Of a stretch of DNA of 64,000 nt, positions 10,130 to 19,413 are shown piece by piece. The DNA lies in assembly GCA_947494305.1 (NCBI GenBank), contig CANLUL010000001.1:62001-126000 (forward strand). The letters run 5' to 3'. The DNA is from an uncultured Sphingomonadaceae bacterium (GTDB lineage: Bacteria; Pseudomonadota; Alphaproteobacteria; Sphingomonadales; Sphingomonadaceae). The translations under genes were made by a program, and so were the position numbers. Positions within the stretch are counted from its first letter, which is position 1, and every line of letters begins with the position of its first letter. The notes under the pieces were generated by a model. That model was not told where the DNA came from. It searched no databases and worked only from the letters and a program-made list of their open reading frames with translations.

Positions 10130-10201
10130 ATGTCAGACGATCGGTTTAACAAACGGATCAACATGGCGCGTGGAAGCGAAGTTTGCGCTTCTAAGGCCTG
10201 A
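10130..10201 (+). CDS. Candidate 23-aa micro-ORF (MSDDRFNKRINMARGSEVCASKA)
   Basis: AAGGA 5 nt before the ATG; followed 22 nt later by a strong intrinsic terminator; oriented opposite to the flanking genes. Confidence 0.4.
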   Translation: MSDDRFNKRINMARGSEVCASKA

Positions 10202-10222
10202 GAAAGAGCTCTCTCCCGAGAA

Positions 10223-10256
10223 GGTCCGGCACTATTTGGTGCCGGACCTATTTTTT
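10223..10256 (+). terminator. Intrinsic terminator
   Basis: Perfect 10-bp stem GGTCCGGCAC/GTGCCGGACC, 6-nt loop, then TATTTTTT. Confidence 0.85.
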
Positions 10257-10274
10257 CTGCGATGAAGCGTCACA

Positions 10275-10904
10275 CTACCGCTTTAACTTCTTCTTTCGGG
10301 TAAAATGGTCGAGGCGTGCCATAGTATATGTTCCCAGCATCATCGAAACAGTCAAGTCTTCCAGTTCTTTGAGGTCCATGTTGGAGCGAAGCAGAAACTC
10401 TCCGGCCGATGACGGAATACCAAGGGAGATTTCAGTTGTTGCACGTGCGAGATCGAGCGGCATATCGAAATTTTTTGCGACAATATCCGAAAAATAGTCA
10501 ACGGCAATTTTGCGATAGTGATGAACGCGGTCGTGCAGGCTTATGATTGACGTGTCTGACTGCAATCTTTCTATGATGAGGCCGCGCTCAGCCACATAGT
10601 GAAGATAGACTTGGGTGGTGCCACGCACCAATTCCTCAAATGTTTCGGCTTTTTCGGCAGCCACAACTTGCAGTCGCCACCGTTTAGAAATCTCCCTGTT
10701 CAAGAGCTCGCGGAGCAATTCCTGCAAGCTTTCAAAATACTTATACATTAGCGTCTTGGAGACATCCGCCTTTTGCCCAATGGATTCCATTGATAGGTTC
10801 GACATGCCGTCTTCAGCGATAAGAGCCGCAGCGCTGTCCAGGATCATAGTACGACGTACCTTCGGACTATATCTCCGTTTTGTTTTTGTTGTCAGTTGTT
10901 CCAT
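10275..10904 (-). CDS. TetR/AcrR family transcriptional regulator
   Basis: N-terminal HTH: RRTMILDSAAALIAEDGMSNLSMESIGQKADVSKTLMYKYFESLQELL. Confidence 0.88.
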   Translation of the reverse strand: MEQLTTKTKRRYSPKVRRTMILDSAAALIAEDGMSNLSMESIGQKADVSKTLMYKYFESLQELLRELLNREISKRWRLQVVAAEKAETFEELVRGTTQVYLHYVAERGLIIERLQSDTSIISLHDRVHHYRKIAVDYFSDIVAKNFDMPLDLARATTEISLGIPSSAGEFLLRSNMDLKELEDLTVSMMLGTYTMARLDHFTRKKKLKR

Positions 10905-11069
10905 TCAGATATTTGTTCCTAGCGTGCATCACATTTACGATAGCATATCACCAACGGCTTCACATCAACATACTCATGCAAATCTCAGAAATTGGATGCG
11001 GATTTTCCATTCAAGGTGATCATTTGTGCAATGACTAGATTGTTCCACAACCGAACGTCGAGATGTCGG

Positions 11070-11297
11070 CTAGGCTGCTCCTGATTTGGCCATATCTATA
11101 AATGCACGAAGCCGGCCTGGCATATGCCGCTTGCTGCGGTAATTAGTCGAATAGCGAGGAAGCGCCACGGTCTTGCCTTTTAGAACCTCGATTAATGTCC
11201 CTCGTTCGACCTGTTCCTTCTCTGCTTCAGCGTAAATTTAAGCAAGGCCTAATCCCGCTTCGGTGAACGTCTTTCGAATGAACGTTTGACTTTGCGC
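11070..11297 (-). pseudogene. LysR-family regulator C-terminal remnant with internal stop
   Basis: Manual translation AQSQTFIRKTFTEAGLGLA*IYAEAEKEQVERGTLIEVLKGKTVALPRYSTNYRSKRHMPGRLRAFIDMAKSGAA*; typical LysR substrate-binding C-terminus, with TAA at 11238-11240. Confidence 0.6.
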
Positions 11298-11320
11298 TCA
11301 GATCGGATGCTAGCACAAGA

Positions 11321-14300
11321 TCACTCGGCCGCGAGCAATTCTTCTGCTGCATCCAGATCCACTGACACTAGCTGGGATATTCCGCGCTCGATCATGGTGA
11401 CACCAAACAGCCTGTGCATTCGGCTCATCGTCACCGCATTATGAGTGACAATCAAATAGCGAGTGTTGGTTTCTGCCACCATTTTGTCGAGCAAATCGCA
11501 AAAGCGCTCAATGTTCGCGTCATCCAGTGGCGCATCGACCTCATCAAGGACACAGATTGGGGCCGGGTTGGTCAAGAACAGGCCAAAGATTAGTGCAACC
11601 GCAGTCAGCGCCTGCTCGCCGCCTGAAAGTAAGGTCAGTGAGGTCAGTTTTTTGCCCGGAGGCTGTGCCATAATCTCCAAGCCCGCTTCGAGCGGATCAT
11701 CGCTATCAATCAAAGCCAAATGTGCCTTGCCGCCATCGAAGAGCGTCGTGAACAACCGTTGGAAATGCTGATCCACTTCCTCAAAGGCTGCCAATAGACG
11801 CTGCCGTCCTTCGCGGTTCAGACTACCAATAGAACCGCGGAGTTGATTAATCGCTTCGTTGAGTTCTTCGCTTTCCTTGGTCGACGTTTCCCACTCGGTT
11901 TCCAGTTCAGCCAATTCATCCGCTGCGACCAAATTGACCGGACCAATACGTTCGCGGCTTAATGTTAGGCGTTCGAGCTCGGCCGACTCTTGGCCAGCGT
12001 CGTCGATTGTCTCTTCGTCAAATTCCAGTTTCTTGGGCAATACCGGCGCGGGACATTCAAATTTCTCTGCCGAAATCCGGCCCATTTCAACCCGGCGAAG
12101 TTCTTGATTTTCCGCACGAGCTTTGGCGCCGGCCCGTTCTTCGCGCGCCTGACTAAGTATTTCGCTGGCTGCATTTAAGCGATCCTCATGATCGCGCTGC
12201 GCCAGTTCTGCAGTCTGGAGCGCTGCATCTTTCTCAGTAACCACGGCGTTCAGTGCATCTTGCGCATCTTGAAGTTTTGTCACTTCAACTTCAATGACAC
12301 GGGGACGATCGGCTAGCTTCTCAACTTCCGCCTCTATCTGTGCGCCGCGCTTTGCCATTTCAGCCATACGAGCTTCGGCTTCACCGGAACGATCTTGCCA
12401 TGATTTAATCTGTGCGCTGGCAACGGCTTTTTGCTCTTTTACCTGCGAAAGCTTTTGATCGAGCCCGGACAAAGCGGCCTGCGAAGACATGACGTGTTGG
12501 CGCGCCGCATCACGTTGTTCTTGCAACGCTGCTCGCGCTGTTTCCTGGGCCGCGCCATCTGGTTGACCGGCCAGTTCCTTTTGCGCTGCCTCAAGTTCTG
12601 TCCGAGCCGTTGTAATTTCTTCCTGCAGAGCAGTTTCCCGCTCAGACAGACTAGCGGTGCGCTTTTGCAGCCAGTTCAGAGCTTCTTCTGCCTGGTCCGC
12701 TTCCCTCAATGCCTGTCGCAGATCATTTTCCGTCTGTTGCCGGACACTGCGCGCATCGATCAACTGGGTCTCAGTAGTTGCGATCGCTGCTTGCTGTTCG
12801 GCGAGCAACGCCTCGGCAGACGCTACTTTCGTCTGAGCAGGGGCCAGCAATGCGCCTAACTCTTTCAGGCGGTTGCTGCGTACGAGCCGTTCGGCGCTGG
12901 CATTGCCATCATCGCGTGCAACAAAGCCATCCCAACGACGCAGTGCACCGGCTTTTGTAACTAACCGTTGCCCAACGACCAGAGATTGTCCTTCGTCACT
13001 GTCCGTGACAAAAATTTGAGATAATCGACTGTGTAACTCCGATGGTGCTTCGACATGATTGAGCAAGGTCTGGGTTCCAGTCGGTGCTGCGCCGCTGCCT
13101 GTGGTTTCGCCGCCGCCCCAGAACCGATCTCCGTCCTCACCAATTGCAGCCAGCAGATCATCGCCAAGCGCTGCCGCCAGCGCGCGTTCATAGCCAGGTG
13201 CTGCTTGTACTTGATCAATAGCTTTGTGGTCACTCTCCGCTTTGGAAAGCTCCCTTTCGAGTGCTGCATGCTCGGATGTCAGTCCTGCCAATTCTGCTTT
13301 CAAAGAAGCAAGCGATGATTCCGCATCATCTCGGGCTTCACTTGCCGAAGTGCGCTTCGCTTCCAGTTCGGAAATTTTCGAAACACCAGATTCAGTCACT
13401 TTTTGTGCAGCTTCCCGCTGTTTAACCGCCGTTTCAAGCACGGTTTTTAACTCAGCTTCATCGCCAATTTCGGTCCGTTCAGCAGTCAGTCTTTCTAACT
13501 CATTTGCAAGCCGATCAGATCGCGTCTGAGCAGCCTCCACTGCCGCATCAGCAACTTTAATTTCAGCTTGAATACGAGCTTCTTCGGCAACGGCTTTTGC
13601 AAAATCAACCTCTGCTTCACTGGCACTGCGTTCTGCTTTTTCGGCCTGCCGCTCCAGATCAGGACGCTCATTTTCAAGCATTACCAGTTCCGCGGCCAAT
13701 TGTTTCTCATCGGTTTCCAGATGGCAAAGTGCTTCCATCGCATCTTTGGTTAGCTGATCCTCGCGCGCATTGTCGGTGTGAATTCGTTCTGCCTGCGCCT
13801 GTAGATCCAATAGTCGAGATTTTAGGTTATCACGTTCGTTGGTTAGTGAGAGTAATTGGTGGCTCGATACTGATGCTTCTTCACGCGCTTTTTGCACCTG
13901 AGACCGGAGTACGCCCAGAGCTTTCGCACTTTCATTTTGGGCAGAGACAGCCGATTGCTGTTCATTCTGTGCAGCGTTCACTTTGGCCTCGGCTGCTTCT
14001 GCTTCTACTTTAGCAGCATCCGCAGCGGCGGCAGCTTCTTTCCAGCGCGCGTAAATTAAGCGCCCCTCAACAATCGCAATCTGATCGGAAAGCTTCTGGT
14101 AACGCGCTGCCTGTTTTGCCTGCCGCCGCAATGCTTTGGCGCGCTCTTCCATATCGCCAAGAATATCATCTAGACGGGATAGATTGCGTTCCGCGGCCCG
14201 TAACTTCTGTTCGGCATCTTTCCGCCTTACATGTAGCCCTGAAATACCGGCCGCTTCTTCTAGCATTTCTCGCCGATCGGTCGGTTTGGACGAGATGACG

Positions 14301-14758
14301 TTACTGATCTTCCCCTGACTGACGAGTGCAGGGCTATGCGCGCCTGTTGCTGCGTCAGCAAAGATCAGCGCAACATCTTTGGCCCGAACATCGGTGCCAT
14401 TGGCGCGATAGGCGCTGCCCGCACCGCGTTCGATCCGCCGAACAATTTCGAGCTCGCTGTCATTGTCACCGACATGCAGCGAAGAGACATCGCTCGTGTC
14501 GCGGGTTGCATGTAAAGCAACTTCGGCAAACTGACGTTGGGGGCGATCTTGCGTTCCCGCGAAAATCACATCTTCCATGCCGCCACCGCGCATAGATTTC
14601 GCGCTATTCTCGCCCATGACCCAGCGTATGGCTTCGAGTAGATTCGATTTGCCGCAACCGTTGGGTCCGACCACACCGGTCAGGCCTTTTTCTACGCGCA
14701 GCTCCGTTGGATCGACAAAGCTTTTGAAGCCCGAAAGTTTGAGCTTCTTTATTTGCAT
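11321..14758 (-). CDS. smc: Chromosome segregation protein SMC
   Basis: LSGFKSFVDPTELRVEKGLTGVVGPNGCGKSNLLEAIRWVMGE N-terminus; coiled coils and hinge; C-terminal LLSGGEQALTAVALIFGLF...VLDEVDAPLDDANI. Confidence 0.97.
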   Translation of the reverse strand: MQIKKLKLSGFKSFVDPTELRVEKGLTGVVGPNGCGKSNLLEAIRWVMGENSAKSMRGGGMEDVIFAGTQDRPQRQFAEVALHATRDTSDVSSLHVGDNDSELEIVRRIERGAGSAYRANGTDVRAKDVALIFADAATGAHSPALVSQGKISNVISSKPTDRREMLEEAAGISGLHVRRKDAEQKLRAAERNLSRLDDILGDMEERAKALRRQAKQAARYQKLSDQIAIVEGRLIYARWKEAAAAADAAKVEAEAAEAKVNAAQNEQQSAVSAQNESAKALGVLRSQVQKAREEASVSSHQLLSLTNERDNLKSRLLDLQAQAERIHTDNAREDQLTKDAMEALCHLETDEKQLAAELVMLENERPDLERQAEKAERSASEAEVDFAKAVAEEARIQAEIKVADAAVEAAQTRSDRLANELERLTAERTEIGDEAELKTVLETAVKQREAAQKVTESGVSKISELEAKRTSASEARDDAESSLASLKAELAGLTSEHAALERELSKAESDHKAIDQVQAAPGYERALAAALGDDLLAAIGEDGDRFWGGGETTGSGAAPTGTQTLLNHVEAPSELHSRLSQIFVTDSDEGQSLVVGQRLVTKAGALRRWDGFVARDDGNASAERLVRSNRLKELGALLAPAQTKVASAEALLAEQQAAIATTETQLIDARSVRQQTENDLRQALREADQAEEALNWLQKRTASLSERETALQEEITTARTELEAAQKELAGQPDGAAQETARAALQEQRDAARQHVMSSQAALSGLDQKLSQVKEQKAVASAQIKSWQDRSGEAEARMAEMAKRGAQIEAEVEKLADRPRVIEVEVTKLQDAQDALNAVVTEKDAALQTAELAQRDHEDRLNAASEILSQAREERAGAKARAENQELRRVEMGRISAEKFECPAPVLPKKLEFDEETIDDAGQESAELERLTLSRERIGPVNLVAADELAELETEWETSTKESEELNEAINQLRGSIGSLNREGRQRLLAAFEEVDQHFQRLFTTLFDGGKAHLALIDSDDPLEAGLEIMAQPPGKKLTSLTLLSGGEQALTAVALIFGLFLTNPAPICVLDEVDAPLDDANIERFCDLLDKMVAETNTRYLIVTHNAVTMSRMHRLFGVTMIERGISQLVSVDLDAAEELLAAE

Positions 14759-14812
14759 GGAAGTTCCAGTGTCATCAAATCATCGCTCCCCCAAGCGACA
14801 TGAAGCAGGCAA

Positions 14813-15556
14813 TTACCGTGCGCCTGCTTCCTGCAATTTTGTTTCGACCGTGGGCCAATTTGTACCCTCAACAATTTGACCGTTCAGCAAAAATGTTGGC
14901 GTGCCTTGAATATTGAATTCATCGACGGCGGTTTTGGTTTGGGCCATCAATGCTTCGGCCTTGGCTTCGTCAGCCAGACACGCTTTTGCCTGATCCTCAG
15001 AAATACCGCGTTGTTGGAAAAAGCTGATTAAACCTAGTTCTTCGGCCAGAACAACAAAGCGGGTTTTTGCATCCATTTGCAGGATCTGGTTATATTTTTC
15101 ATCACCCATTGCCTGCGCTTTTTCAAACATTGGGCCCTGATTGTTGAGTGCTTGTTTGGTCAGCGGGAAGTAAGGAGCCTCTCCGCCACATTGAGATAAT
15201 ATGGCGGCAGAAAGATCAAGTGGATCGCGAACAAAATTACGGACTTCGAAGCTCACCCGCCCTGAATTCACATAGGTATCGCGAATAGAATCAAATGCTT
15301 GTTCGCCAAAGGTCGCACAATGCGAGCAAGTGATGGACATATATTCAACGAGCTTAATCGGTGCATCTGGGTTGCCCATGACATAGCCGCCAGCTTCGGT
15401 AACAGATACTGTATCCGACCATTTTTGTCCTGCTGGGGCTTCTACTGTCTCTAGCGCCTCACCAGAGGTAGCCGCGCCTTCTCCTTCGGTTGCTTCGCCG
15501 CAGCCAGTCAAGGCCATGGCTAGTGCAAGAGGTGCTAGATATGTTAATTTACGCAT
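14813..15556 (-). CDS. DsbA-family thiol:disulfide protein (lipoprotein, CSHC active site)
   Basis: Lipobox ALTGCG; YMSITCSHCATF; DEFNIQGTPTFLLNGQ cis-Pro region. Confidence 0.88.
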   Translation of the reverse strand: MRKLTYLAPLALAMALTGCGEATEGEGAATSGEALETVEAPAGQKWSDTVSVTEAGGYVMGNPDAPIKLVEYMSITCSHCATFGEQAFDSIRDTYVNSGRVSFEVRNFVRDPLDLSAAILSQCGGEAPYFPLTKQALNNQGPMFEKAQAMGDEKYNQILQMDAKTRFVVLAEELGLISFFQQRGISEDQAKACLADEAKAEALMAQTKTAVDEFNIQGTPTFLLNGQIVEGTNWPTVETKLQEAGAR

Positions 15557-15587
15557 TCCAAATTCCTGTTTTCTGAAGGGAGTTAGT

Positions 15588-16280
15588 TTATTGTGGCAGG
15601 TTCGCCAATTTTGGTTTTAGGCTGGGCCAACTATGAACTTTAGCAATTTTTTTGCCATTGATCGTAAAGCCCGGTGTGCCAGTGATTTTCAAATCTTGGG
15701 TGGCATGTTTGGTCATGCCGAGAATCTTATCAAGTTCCGCTTTGCTGGATAGGCATGCATCGACCTGTGTCGAGGAATAACCACGTTTTTTCATGAGGCC
15801 GTAGAGATCGGCAGCCTTTGCAATTTTTTTGAGCCTTTGTGGCACTGTACCGTCATTCATTGTTTTCATTTTTTCAGCCGGTGTTTTTTGGAATTCCCCA
15901 ACCCACGTCGCCTGTTGAGCCAGCAATGCTCGATGATTGCCGAAAAACTTTGTTCGTCCGCCACAACGTGCCAACATAGCGGCGGTCAAATCAATTGGAT
16001 TTAAGATGAGGTTACGAACCTCAAAATTGACGTGCCCCCTTTTTATATAACCATCTTTAAGCGGGGCGTGGCTTTCCTTCTCAAAATTAGCGCAATGATT
16101 GCACGTATAACTCATATATTCGGTCAGTTTATGCTTAGCTAAAGGATTGCCGATGATATGACCGCCTTTGGCCGACATGGTCACGCGCTGGGTCCAGTCG
16201 GTCTGCTGGGCATAAGCTGGTACAGCAAGCAACGTTGCTGCTGCTATGGTTGAAGCAAGATACACGCTTCCCAAATTCAT
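15588..16280 (-). CDS. DsbA-family thiol:disulfide protein (CNHC active site)
   Basis: Signal peptide ending AYAQQ; YMSYTCNHCANF; KITGTPGFTINGK. Paralogue of the preceding gene. Confidence 0.87.
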   Translation of the reverse strand: MNLGSVYLASTIAAATLLAVPAYAQQTDWTQRVTMSAKGGHIIGNPLAKHKLTEYMSYTCNHCANFEKESHAPLKDGYIKRGHVNFEVRNLILNPIDLTAAMLARCGGRTKFFGNHRALLAQQATWVGEFQKTPAEKMKTMNDGTVPQRLKKIAKAADLYGLMKKRGYSSTQVDACLSSKAELDKILGMTKHATQDLKITGTPGFTINGKKIAKVHSWPSLKPKLANLPQ

Positions 16281-16282
16281 AC

Positions 16283-16948
16283 TCAGTCCTTCTGTTCCCG
16301 TATCGCCGGTTTGTCGCCACCGCCGATTTTACCAACAACTCTTATGCCCACGTTTGTCTGGCTATCAGCATCGCTTTCCTTCGATGCAACCGCAGAAGCA
16401 AGCGATTCTAAAACCCTGTTCAATTCCGGGTCACCAATATCGCGTAGACTGTCCCCTAATTCAATGGGCGCTGGCTTTAGTGATGGCGGTAAAGCGGGGC
16501 GCTTTTCCTTATCTTTTTCGGCGTCTATGGTGCCCTGTCTGAATCGTACCTGACTAACCGCGCCATACCCAAAGAAGCGGTTTACCCGCTCAACAATCTC
16601 GGGTGTAATATGTTGCATCAAGGTCGCGTGCGCACCGGAAACCAAAAGATGCAAAGTGCCGCCCTCTTTTTCTCCCCGCGGAAAGCGGATTGATTCGGGA
16701 AGCGACACTGCTGCATAGCGCTCGCCAACAATTTCCGGCCAGCGACTGACAACCGAACTCTGGATAAAGCCATAACGGCGAAAGGCCGCACGACCGATTT
16801 CCGGCATTAGGTCAGAAATGGTTTTTGCCGGGCCGCCTCGAGGACGTTGGTATTTCTGGAATTTGCGTGCTTTTACGGATTTGGCACGTGGTTTTGAAAT
16901 GACGGATTTCGCCTTTCCTTCGTCATCGATGCCAATTTTCTTCGCCAT
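16283..16948 (-). CDS. DUF721/DciA-family protein
   Basis: FIQSSVVSRWPEIVGERYAAVSLPESIRFPRGEKEGGTLHLLVSGAHATLMQHITPEIVERVNRFFGYGAVSQVRFRQ. Confidence 0.75.
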   Translation of the reverse strand: MAKKIGIDDEGKAKSVISKPRAKSVKARKFQKYQRPRGGPAKTISDLMPEIGRAAFRRYGFIQSSVVSRWPEIVGERYAAVSLPESIRFPRGEKEGGTLHLLVSGAHATLMQHITPEIVERVNRFFGYGAVSQVRFRQGTIDAEKDKEKRPALPPSLKPAPIELGDSLRDIGDPELNRVLESLASAVASKESDADSQTNVGIRVVGKIGGGDKPAIREQKD

Positions 16949-16975
16949 AGGGTTCTTTTATGGCATGGCGCGACC

Positions 16976-18067
16976 ATGGCCGTCGATAGTTTAGCCGCAA
17001 AAGCGCGAAATATTTCTACCAATATCAGTGCACATTATGTGGATAACGCGCGAAATCTGCCCTGGAGGGTGCCACCGGCCCAATCTAGGCTTGGAAAACT
17101 GCCCGACCCCTATCATGTCTGGCTATCCGAAATCATGCTGCAACAGACCACTGTTGGAGCAGTAAAAAGCTATTTCAAAAAATTTGTTCAACGGTGGCCC
17201 TCCGTACATGATCTTGCAGATGCAGAAGAAGCGGATGTGCTCGCGGCTTGGGCAGGGCTTGGATATTATGCGCGCGCACGAAATCTTCACAAATGTGCGG
17301 TGCAAGTATCTAAAAATGCAAAAGGAATTTTTCCTAAGAAAGAGTCTGAACTTCTGCAATTGCCAGGGGTGGGTGCCTATACTGCGGCTGCTATTGCTGC
17401 GATTGCTTTTGGTGAAAGAGCAGTAGTCGTGGATGCCAATATCGAACGTTTGGTGGCAAGGCTATTTGCTATCGATACGCCTCTTCCGAAGGGTAAATCC
17501 GAAATTCGCTACAAAATGGATTTGGTTACTCCCGGTGAAGACGCCGGTGATTTTGCCCAAGCCTGTATGGATATTGGTGCCTCCATCTGCACGGCGAAAA
17601 AACCGAAATGCGAAATCTGCCCTGTCCAAATGGATTGCACGGCCAGAAGGCTCGATAGAGCAGAAGAATTCCCTGTAAAACCGTCAAGGAAGCAAAAGCC
17701 CGTTCGAAAAGCGCGGTTTTTCTGGGTCGAGGAAAAAGGAAAACTGTTGCTCTCCACTCGTGCTGATAAAGGGATGCTCGCCGGGATGCGTTGTTTGCCA
17801 GATGATAACTGGTCAGCGCGCCAAGATGGCAATGCAGAACCCCCGATCGCCGCGAATTGGGTGGTTTTCGAAAATGTCATTCAGCATATCTTCACGCATT
17901 TTTCGGTCGAAGTTGATTTGGCGGTTTATCGCGGTGAAAAAATCGTTACTAACAATGATGATAATATCTGGTGGCCTCTAGAACAGATAGAACAAGCGGG
18001 CCTGCCGACTTTATATGCCAAAGCCGTTCGTTGGATGGTCAAGAAAAAGCAAGAGGATGAAACATGA
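16976..18067 (+). CDS. mutY: A/G-specific adenine glycosylase
   Basis: LPWR..PDPYHVWLSEIMLQQTTV, LPGVGAYTAAAIAAIAF, and Fe-S Cys cluster CMDIGASICTAKKPKCEICPVQMDC. Confidence 0.96.
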   Translation: MAVDSLAAKARNISTNISAHYVDNARNLPWRVPPAQSRLGKLPDPYHVWLSEIMLQQTTVGAVKSYFKKFVQRWPSVHDLADAEEADVLAAWAGLGYYARARNLHKCAVQVSKNAKGIFPKKESELLQLPGVGAYTAAAIAAIAFGERAVVVDANIERLVARLFAIDTPLPKGKSEIRYKMDLVTPGEDAGDFAQACMDIGASICTAKKPKCEICPVQMDCTARRLDRAEEFPVKPSRKQKPVRKARFFWVEEKGKLLLSTRADKGMLAGMRCLPDDNWSARQDGNAEPPIAANWVVFENVIQHIFTHFSVEVDLAVYRGEKIVTNNDDNIWWPLEQIEQAGLPTLYAKAVRWMVKKKQEDET

Positions 18068-19413
18068 GCCAATATCAGACCCAATATCAGACCATGTTAC
18101 CGAATTTATCACGGCGTTCCGTATTGGGAAGCTTGGGCGCGAGCGCTTTGCTTGCAGGGGTACCAAAAGCGGCATTTGCGAAGACACCTCTTCCAGCACC
18201 GACATTTCCCGGATTGACGAAAATCATGAATGATTATGTCGCAGAGAAAAAGGTGGCCGGTATGCTGGCTGCCATTGGTTTCGGTCAAAGTGAGCCGCAG
18301 TTTATTGCGGCGGGCACCCAGAAAATCGGTGGTGATAGACCGATGGGGCAGAATACGTTGTTCCGGATGTATTCACAGACCAAGCCAGTCTGCGGCATGG
18401 CAGCGATGATGTTGGTTGAAGATGGCCTAATTTCACTCGACCAACCACTTTCCGAGATATTCCCTGAATTTGCAAATATGGAAGTTCTGGTCGATCCCGA
18501 GGGGGCAGTGGATAAGACGGTTCCAGCAAAGAACCCAATCACTATTCGCCAGTTGCAAACGCACACGGCCGGTCTTGGCTACACTATCGTTTCCAAAGGC
18601 CCGATTCAAAAGGCCTATTTGGCAGCGGGTCTGACCCCAGGGCGCGTTAGCCGCATGCCCCTACCCGGCGTGGATTCTGGTGCTCCCACACCAGACCTCA
18701 TGACATTTGTTAAACGGCTCGCCGAGATGCCTTTGGTTTACCAACCGGGTACATATTGGAGCTATTCGTTGAGCCACGATGTGTTGAGCGCCGTTATTGA
18801 AAAAGTTTCTGGCAAACCGCTTGATCAGTTCCTGCAGGAAAGAATGTTTGGCCCGCTGGGAATGAAAGATACATTTTATCATGTGCCGGCTGATCGTGCG
18901 ACCGATCTTGCTGATAATTATGCACCTTTTGGCGGCTCGTTAATTCCAATCGATCCTGGCGCCACGAGCATTTATCTCGACAAGCCTGCTTTTGCGTTTG
19001 GCAGCACCGGATTGGTTGGCACGGCTGGTGATTACGATAAGTTTCTGAAAATGTTGGTCGGTTTTGGACGTGTCGGCGAAGTACAAGTCATGAAACCGGA
19101 AACAGCAAAGCTGGGCATGTCCAATTTGCTTCCTGAAACAGCCGATACGACTGGCACTTGGGTTGCCAATCAGGGGTTTGGTGCTGGCGGTCGAGCCGGA
19201 CTGGGAACCGATGCTAGTCCTGCAGGTACTTTCGGCTGGGGAGGTGCTGCCGGAACATCGGCGTTCGTGGATACCGTGCGCGGGTTCCGTGCCGGGGGTT
19301 ATACGCAGTATATCCCATCCAATACTTACCCGTTCCAGTCGGACTTCCCGAAATATGTCTATGCGGACTTGATCGGTGCAGCCAACGCGGGAGAGGGAAA
19401 AACTAGCCCATGA
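18064..19413 (+). CDS. Serine hydrolase, beta-lactamase/PBP-like (Tat-type signal)
   Basis: SRRSVLG twin-Arg motif; FRMYSQTKPVCG SxxK; YSYSLSHDV YxN-like; HTAGLGY. Confidence 0.88.
   Translation: MSQYQTQYQTMLPNLSRRSVLGSLGASALLAGVPKAAFAKTPLPAPTFPGLTKIMNDYVAEKKVAGMLAAIGFGQSEPQFIAAGTQKIGGDRPMGQNTLFRMYSQTKPVCGMAAMMLVEDGLISLDQPLSEIFPEFANMEVLVDPEGAVDKTVPAKNPITIRQLQTHTAGLGYTIVSKGPIQKAYLAAGLTPGRVSRMPLPGVDSGAPTPDLMTFVKRLAEMPLVYQPGTYWSYSLSHDVLSAVIEKVSGKPLDQFLQERMFGPLGMKDTFYHVPADRATDLADNYAPFGGSLIPIDPGATSIYLDKPAFAFGSTGLVGTAGDYDKFLKMLVGFGRVGEVQVMKPETAKLGMSNLLPETADTTGTWVANQGFGAGGRAGLGTDASPAGTFGWGGAAGTSAFVDTVRGFRAGGYTQYIPSNTYPFQSDFPKYVYADLIGAANAGEGKTSP

Noticed and set aside
5564-10201. Micro-ORF at 10130 as a PqqA-type cofactor precursor for the nearby PQQ dehydrogenase
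   Set aside because: PqqA needs a conserved Glu-x3-Tyr core; the 23-aa peptide has no Tyr and no pqqB-E genes are present in the window.
12431-14595. Numerous + strand ORFs (60-142 aa) inside smc
   Set aside because: Antisense to a well-supported smc gene; no recognisable domain or RBS.
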